The position numbers and the translations under genes were made by a program. Shown in pieces: positions 23,711 through 26,657 of a stretch of DNA of 26,657 nt; within the stretch, counting starts at the first letter, position 1, and each line of letters starts with the position of its first letter. Source of the stretch: Alphaproteobacteria bacterium (GTDB lineage Bacteria > Pseudomonadota > Alphaproteobacteria > Micavibrionales > UBA2020); contig JAQSWE010000007.1 in the NCBI GenBank assembly GCA_029266795.1, forward strand, positions 1 through 26,657, given 5' to 3'. The notes under the pieces are model-generated. The model made no database searches and was not told the origin of the DNA. It was given only the letters and a program-made list of their open reading frames with translations.

Positions 23711-23744
23711 AAAAAATCCCCGCCTGTAAGGACGGGGATTTTTT
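23711..23744 (-). terminator. Rho-independent terminator after rplO
   Basis: AAAAAATCCCCG pairs with CGGGGATTTTTT in a perfect 12 bp stem with a 10-base loop and T runs at both ends. It lies 22 bp after the rplO stop and would end spc-operon transcription there, uncoupling secY-adk from the ribosomal genes. Confidence 0.9.
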
Positions 23745-23765
23745 GAATTTTCAGGCGATCAGAAC

Positions 23766-24269
23766 TTACTTCTTGGCGGCCTTCTTGGGCTTCAGGAGCT
23801 TGTTCACTTTCGCGGGCAGGATTTCGACCTTGCCGCCGGCTTTTTCGACCGCTTCGATCGCGCCCTTGGTGGCTTTGGAGACCACGATGGTTGCTTTCGA
23901 TTTCAGGCCTTTTTTGCCGACCAGTTTCAGGCCGTCTTGCTTGCGGGCGACGATGCCGGCTTCCACGAGGGATGCCACATCAATTTTGTCGCCTTTCAGC
24001 TTCTTGCCGTCGATTGCCGACTGGATGATGCCGAGCGTCACGACCGTATAGTGGGTCGCGTGTTCGAAGTTGTTGAAACCGCGCTTGGGCATGCGGCGCA
24101 AGAGGGGGGACTGGCCGCCCTCGAAGCCTTTGATCGCAACGCCGGTACGGGCTTTCTGGCCCTTGACGCCGCGGCCTGCTGTCTTGCCTTTGCCGGAACC
24201 GATACCACGGCCGACCAGGATACGGGTCTGGCGCGCGCCGGGATTGTCTCTGAGCTGGTTGAGTTTCAT
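23766..24269 (-). CDS. rplO: 50S ribosomal protein L15 (uL15)
   Basis: 167 residues beginning MKLNQLRDNPGARQTRILVGRG, with the conserved GRGIGSGKGKTAGRGVKGQKAR and GFEGGQSPLLRRMPKRGFNN blocks. The C-terminal tail is Lys/Ala-rich (LLKPKKAAKK). It is the last ribosomal gene before a strong terminator and follows rpmD by 14 bp. Confidence 0.98.
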   Translation of the reverse strand: MKLNQLRDNPGARQTRILVGRGIGSGKGKTAGRGVKGQKARTGVAIKGFEGGQSPLLRRMPKRGFNNFEHATHYTVVTLGIIQSAIDGKKLKGDKIDVASLVEAGIVARKQDGLKLVGKKGLKSKATIVVSKATKGAIEAVEKAGGKVEILPAKVNKLLKPKKAAKK

Positions 24270-24283
24270 GACTTATGCTTCCT

Positions 24284-24595
24284 TTATGCCGCGTCTTCGA
24301 CTTTGACGAGGTGCTTCACGACTTCGATCATGCCGCGCACTTCGGGGCTGTCGACCAAAATCTTGGAGCGGTGACGCTTGTTCAGGCCGAGACCGATGAG
24401 GGTGCCTTCCTGCTTTTTAATGCGACCGATGATGCTGCCCGTCTGGGTGATCTTGATCTTCTTGCCGGAATTGGCAGCCTTGGGGGCAACAGTTTTCTTG
24501 GCAACTACGGGAGCTGCCTTCGCTGCTTTGGGTGCTGCCGCTTTCGGGGCTGCTGCGGACTTTTTAGCCGCTGCGGGTTTCTTATCTTCACTCAT
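24284..24595 (-). CDS. rpmD: 50S ribosomal protein L30 (uL30) with Ala/Lys/Pro-rich N-terminal extension
   Basis: 103 residues. The C-terminal 59 are a normal uL30 (KKIKITQTGSIIGR...GTLIGLGLNKRHRS...PEVRGMIEVVKHLVKVED). The first 44 residues are an added low-complexity segment of Lys, Ala and Pro (KKPAAAKKSAAAPKAAAPKA), resembling histone H1-like tails; bacterial L30 is usually about 60 residues. The ATG at 24595 lies inside the rpsE stop region with an 8 bp overlap. A start at the core is unlikely because no ribosome site or ATG is present there. Confidence 0.95.
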   Translation of the reverse strand: MSEDKKPAAAKKSAAAPKAAAPKAAKAAPVVAKKTVAPKAANSGKKIKITQTGSIIGRIKKQEGTLIGLGLNKRHRSKILVDSPEVRGMIEVVKHLVKVEDAA

Positions 24596-25262
24596 CAGAC
24601 TTCTCCTTTGCGTCGCCTTTGCGGCCCAGCACTTCGTTCACGCGGCGGCCACGACGGCTTGCCACCATGCGGGGGCTTTCCATCAGCTTGAAAGCTTCAA
24701 GGGCGGCTTTGACCATGTTGTAGGGGTTCGACGAACCGATCGACTTCGCGACGACGTCCTGGATGCCCAGGACTTCGAACACGGCGCGTAGCGGGCCGCC
24801 GGCGATGATACCGGTACCGGCTTCAGCCGTGCGCAGGCGCACGAGGCCGGCGCCGAAGCGTGCTTCGATGTCGTGGTGGATCGTGCGGCCGTCACGCAGC
24901 GGAACGCGGATCATGCGGCGCTTCGCCTGGTCGGTCGCTTTCTTGATTGCTTCCGGCACTTCGCGGGCTTTACCTGCGCCTGCGCCGATGCGGCCGCGGC
25001 CATCGCCGACAACCACGAGGGCAGCGAAGCCGAAACGGCGACCGCCCTTCACGACTTTAGCGACGCGGTTGATCGCGACGAGGCGTTCGACGAGTTCGGA
25101 GCCCTCGCGATCGCCGCCTTCTTTCTTGTCGCGGTCACGTCCGCCGCCTTTGCGGTCACGACCGCCGCCTTCGCGACCGTCACCACGACCGCCTTCGCGT
25201 CCGCCTTCACGGCCTTTGCCGGGGGCGCCTGCGCCTTGGGGGGCTTTTTCGATTTTTGCCAT
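24588..25262 (-). CDS. rpsE: 30S ribosomal protein S5 (uS5) with Gly/Arg-rich N-terminal extension
   Basis: 224 residues against about 167 in E. coli. The core begins near residue 55 (SELVERLVAINRVAKVVKGGRRFGFAA), with the conserved EVPEAIKKATDQAKR and GAGLVRLRTAEAGTGIIAGG blocks. Residues 8-54 are a low-complexity, RGG-like, highly charged tract (GREGGREGGRGDGREGG, then KGGGRDRDKKEGGD). Alphaproteobacterial S5 often has a short charged extension; this one is longer. The 3' end overlaps rpmD. Confidence 0.97.
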   Translation of the reverse strand: MAKIEKAPQGAGAPGKGREGGREGGRGDGREGGGRDRKGGGRDRDKKEGGDREGSELVERLVAINRVAKVVKGGRRFGFAALVVVGDGRGRIGAGAGKAREVPEAIKKATDQAKRRMIRVPLRDGRTIHHDIEARFGAGLVRLRTAEAGTGIIAGGPLRAVFEVLGIQDVVAKSIGSSNPYNMVKAALEAFKLMESPRMVASRRGRRVNEVLGRKGDAKEKSDE

Positions 25263-25279
25263 CTGTCCTGTTCCTTCGA

Positions 25280-25645
25280 TTAAAAGCTTAAGCCGGCTTC
25301 GCGTGCTGCATCGGCGAGTGCCTTGATGCGGCCGTGATAGGCGCGGCTGCCGCGGTCAAAAGCAACCTTTTCGACGCCTGCTTTTTTCGCGCGTTCGGCA
25401 ACGAGTTTGCCGACGGCGGTGGCTGCGTCTTTATTGGAGGTGCTCTTCATGCCTTTTTTCACGTCGGCTTCCGTCGTGGATGCGGCGGCGAGCGTCACAC
25501 CCTTCGCGTCGTCGATGACCTGCGCGTAAATGTGCTGGCCGGAGCGGTGAACGGACAGGCGCGGACGTTCGTTCTTTTCCGTGCCCTTCTTCACCACTTT
25601 GCGTACGCGCCAGGTGCGGCGCTGTTTTGCTGTTGCGTTTGCCAT
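25280..25645 (-). CDS. rplR: 50S ribosomal protein L18 (uL18)
   Basis: 121 residues with RPRLSVHRSGQHIYAQVIDD and AFDRGSRAYHGRIKALADAAREAGLSF, the conserved 5S rRNA-binding protein L18 blocks. It sits between rplF and rpsE with short spacers of under 20 bp, as in the standard spc operon. Confidence 0.98.
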   Translation of the reverse strand: MANATAKQRRTWRVRKVVKKGTEKNERPRLSVHRSGQHIYAQVIDDAKGVTLAAASTTEADVKKGMKSTSNKDAATAVGKLVAERAKKAGVEKVAFDRGSRAYHGRIKALADAAREAGLSF

Positions 25646-25663
25646 TGTCGTCTATTCCTTCAA

Positions 25664-26197
25664 TTATTTCTTCTTGCCTTCTTTGCGCAGGATGCGGCGG
25701 CCTTCGTAGTTGATGCCTTTGCCCTTGTACGGTTCGGGGCGTTTCATCAGGAAGAGTTCCGCTGCGACCTGGCCGACTTTTTGCTTGTCGATGCCGGAGA
25801 TCTCGATCTCGGTCTGTTTCGGGACTTTCACTTCGATGCCGGTCGGGATCTTGTAGCGGACTTCATGGCTGAAACCGATCTGGAGGACCAGGTCTTTGCC
25901 TTGGAGAGCCGCACGGAAACCGACGCCTTCGATGATCAGGCGCTTGGAGTAACCATCGGTCACGCCCTTGATCATGCCGCGGACGAGCGAGGCGGTCGTG
26001 CCCCACATAGCGCGCGCATGGCGGTCTTCGTTGGCCTTGGAAAGAACGACAGCGCCGTCCTTCACTTCAGCCGTGATGTCGTTCGAGACGGTCAGGGAAA
26101 GTTCGCCCTTTTTGCCCTTGATGCTGAGCTTCTTGCCCTGAAGCTTCGCTTCAACGCCAGTCGGCAGCTTGATGGGGTGTTTTGCAATACGAGACAT
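25664..26197 (-). CDS. rplF: 50S ribosomal protein L6 (uL6)
   Basis: 177 residues beginning MSRIAKHPIKLPTGVEAKL, with both L6 domains and the C-terminal signature PEPYKGKGINYEGRRILRKEGKKK. Normal length, 16 bp after rpsH in the same direction. Confidence 0.98.
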   Translation of the reverse strand: MSRIAKHPIKLPTGVEAKLQGKKLSIKGKKGELSLTVSNDITAEVKDGAVVLSKANEDRHARAMWGTTASLVRGMIKGVTDGYSKRLIIEGVGFRAALQGKDLVLQIGFSHEVRYKIPTGIEVKVPKQTEIEISGIDKQKVGQVAAELFLMKRPEPYKGKGINYEGRRILRKEGKKK

Positions 26198-26213
26198 GTT
26201 ACTTCACCTTACC

Positions 26214-26612
26214 TTAGAATACGCGGCAGAGGATTTCGCCGCCCACATTCGCTTCGCGCGCTTCCTTGTCGGAAAGCACGCCACGCGGCGTGGAGAGGAT
26301 CGAAATGCCGAGGCCGTTATAAACGCGCGGAACATCCTTGACCTGCGTATAGACGCGGCGGCCGGGTTTGGAAACGCGCTTGATTTCCTTGATCACGGGC
26401 TGGCCTTCGGAGTACTTCAGCTCGACCGTCAGTTCGGCGATGCCGTTGTCCTGCTGGGTGACAGCATAATCACGGATGTAGCCTTCGCGCTTCAGAACTT
26501 CCAGCAGGTTGGTGCGGAGTTTGGACGCGGGGCTCTTGATGGCGGACAGGCGTGCGGCCTGGCCGTTGCGGATGCGGGTAACCAGATCGCTGAGGGGATC
26601 ATTAAAAGACAT
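26214..26612 (-). CDS. rpsH: 30S ribosomal protein S8 (uS8)
   Basis: 132 residues beginning MSFNDPLSDLVTRIRNGQAAR and ending with the conserved GLGISILSTPRGVLSDKEAREANVGGE block. In E. coli S8 binds its own operon mRNA to repress translation; I did not identify such a site here. It starts 15 bp after rpsN. Confidence 0.98.
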   Translation of the reverse strand: MSFNDPLSDLVTRIRNGQAARLSAIKSPASKLRTNLLEVLKREGYIRDYAVTQQDNGIAELTVELKYSEGQPVIKEIKRVSKPGRRVYTQVKDVPRVYNGLGISILSTPRGVLSDKEAREANVGGEILCRVF

Positions 26613-26627
26613 TGTTTTTTCCTTCCC

Positions 26628-26657
26628 TTACCAGCTGGATTTCGTGACGCCGGGAAT
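26628..26657 (-). CDS. rpsN: 30S ribosomal protein S14 (uS14), C-terminal end only
   Basis: Only the last nine codons and the stop are inside the window. They read IPGVTKSSW, which is the invariant C-terminus of uS14, and the gene is in the expected position just before rpsH. The rest lies beyond the window edge. Confidence 0.9.
   Translation of the reverse strand: MPGVTKSSW

Overview
This 26.7 kb window is chromosomal DNA, most likely from an alphaproteobacterium. The evidence is an ATP12-family F1-ATPase assembly chaperone, an adjacent bolA-grxD pair, a tight degP-rarA-crcB-rluC-(AsmA-like)-ATP12 run, and ribosomal-protein and RpoA sequences of alphaproteobacterial type. I cannot name a genus. 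I saw no tRNA, rRNA, CRISPR array or insertion sequence. No stretch over 300 bases lacks a gene; the longest spacers (about 150-210 bases) hold the promoters, hairpins and terminators listed.

Layout. Positions 1-1520 hold the end of an unrecognised gene, then on the minus strand bolA, a monothiol glutaredoxin and a flavin-reductase-fold protein. Positions 1733-8244 form a plus-strand accessory block: a 5'-nucleotidase, two tandem RTX-type calcium-binding proteins sharing an unrecognised N-terminal domain, and a pentapeptide-repeat protein. The second RTX gene is broken by a frameshift exactly where its repeats begin. A YdjM-family membrane protein gene (minus strand, also frameshifted, in a homopolymer) diverges from mutL, which appears to be transcribed without a leader. 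After mutL come a small membrane protein and, convergent with it, a compact six-gene minus-strand run: degP-like protease, rarA, crcB, rluC, an AsmA-like protein and the ATP12 chaperone.

Positions 17332 to the end are the ribosomal/transcription super-operon on the minus strand: rpsN (partial), rpsH, rplF, rplR, rpsE, rpmD, rplO, a strong terminator, a ferritin-like protein and an HELGH metallopeptidase, then secY, adk, a well-formed promoter, rpsM, rpsK, rpoA, rplQ and a strong terminator. The two extra genes between rplO and secY are the clearest departure from the usual spc-operon order. Each junction of this insert carries the same 10-mer, TCCCCTGCCC.

Where novelty is most plausible: (a) the shared N-terminal domain of the two RTX proteins; (b) the ferritin-metallopeptidase module inside the spc operon with its repeated motif and leader hairpin; (c) the palindromic, operator-like promoter of the alpha operon; (d) the overlapping divergent mutL/YdjM promoters with a predicted leaderless mutL mRNA. 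I found no convincing complete defence, toxin-antitoxin or biosynthetic system.
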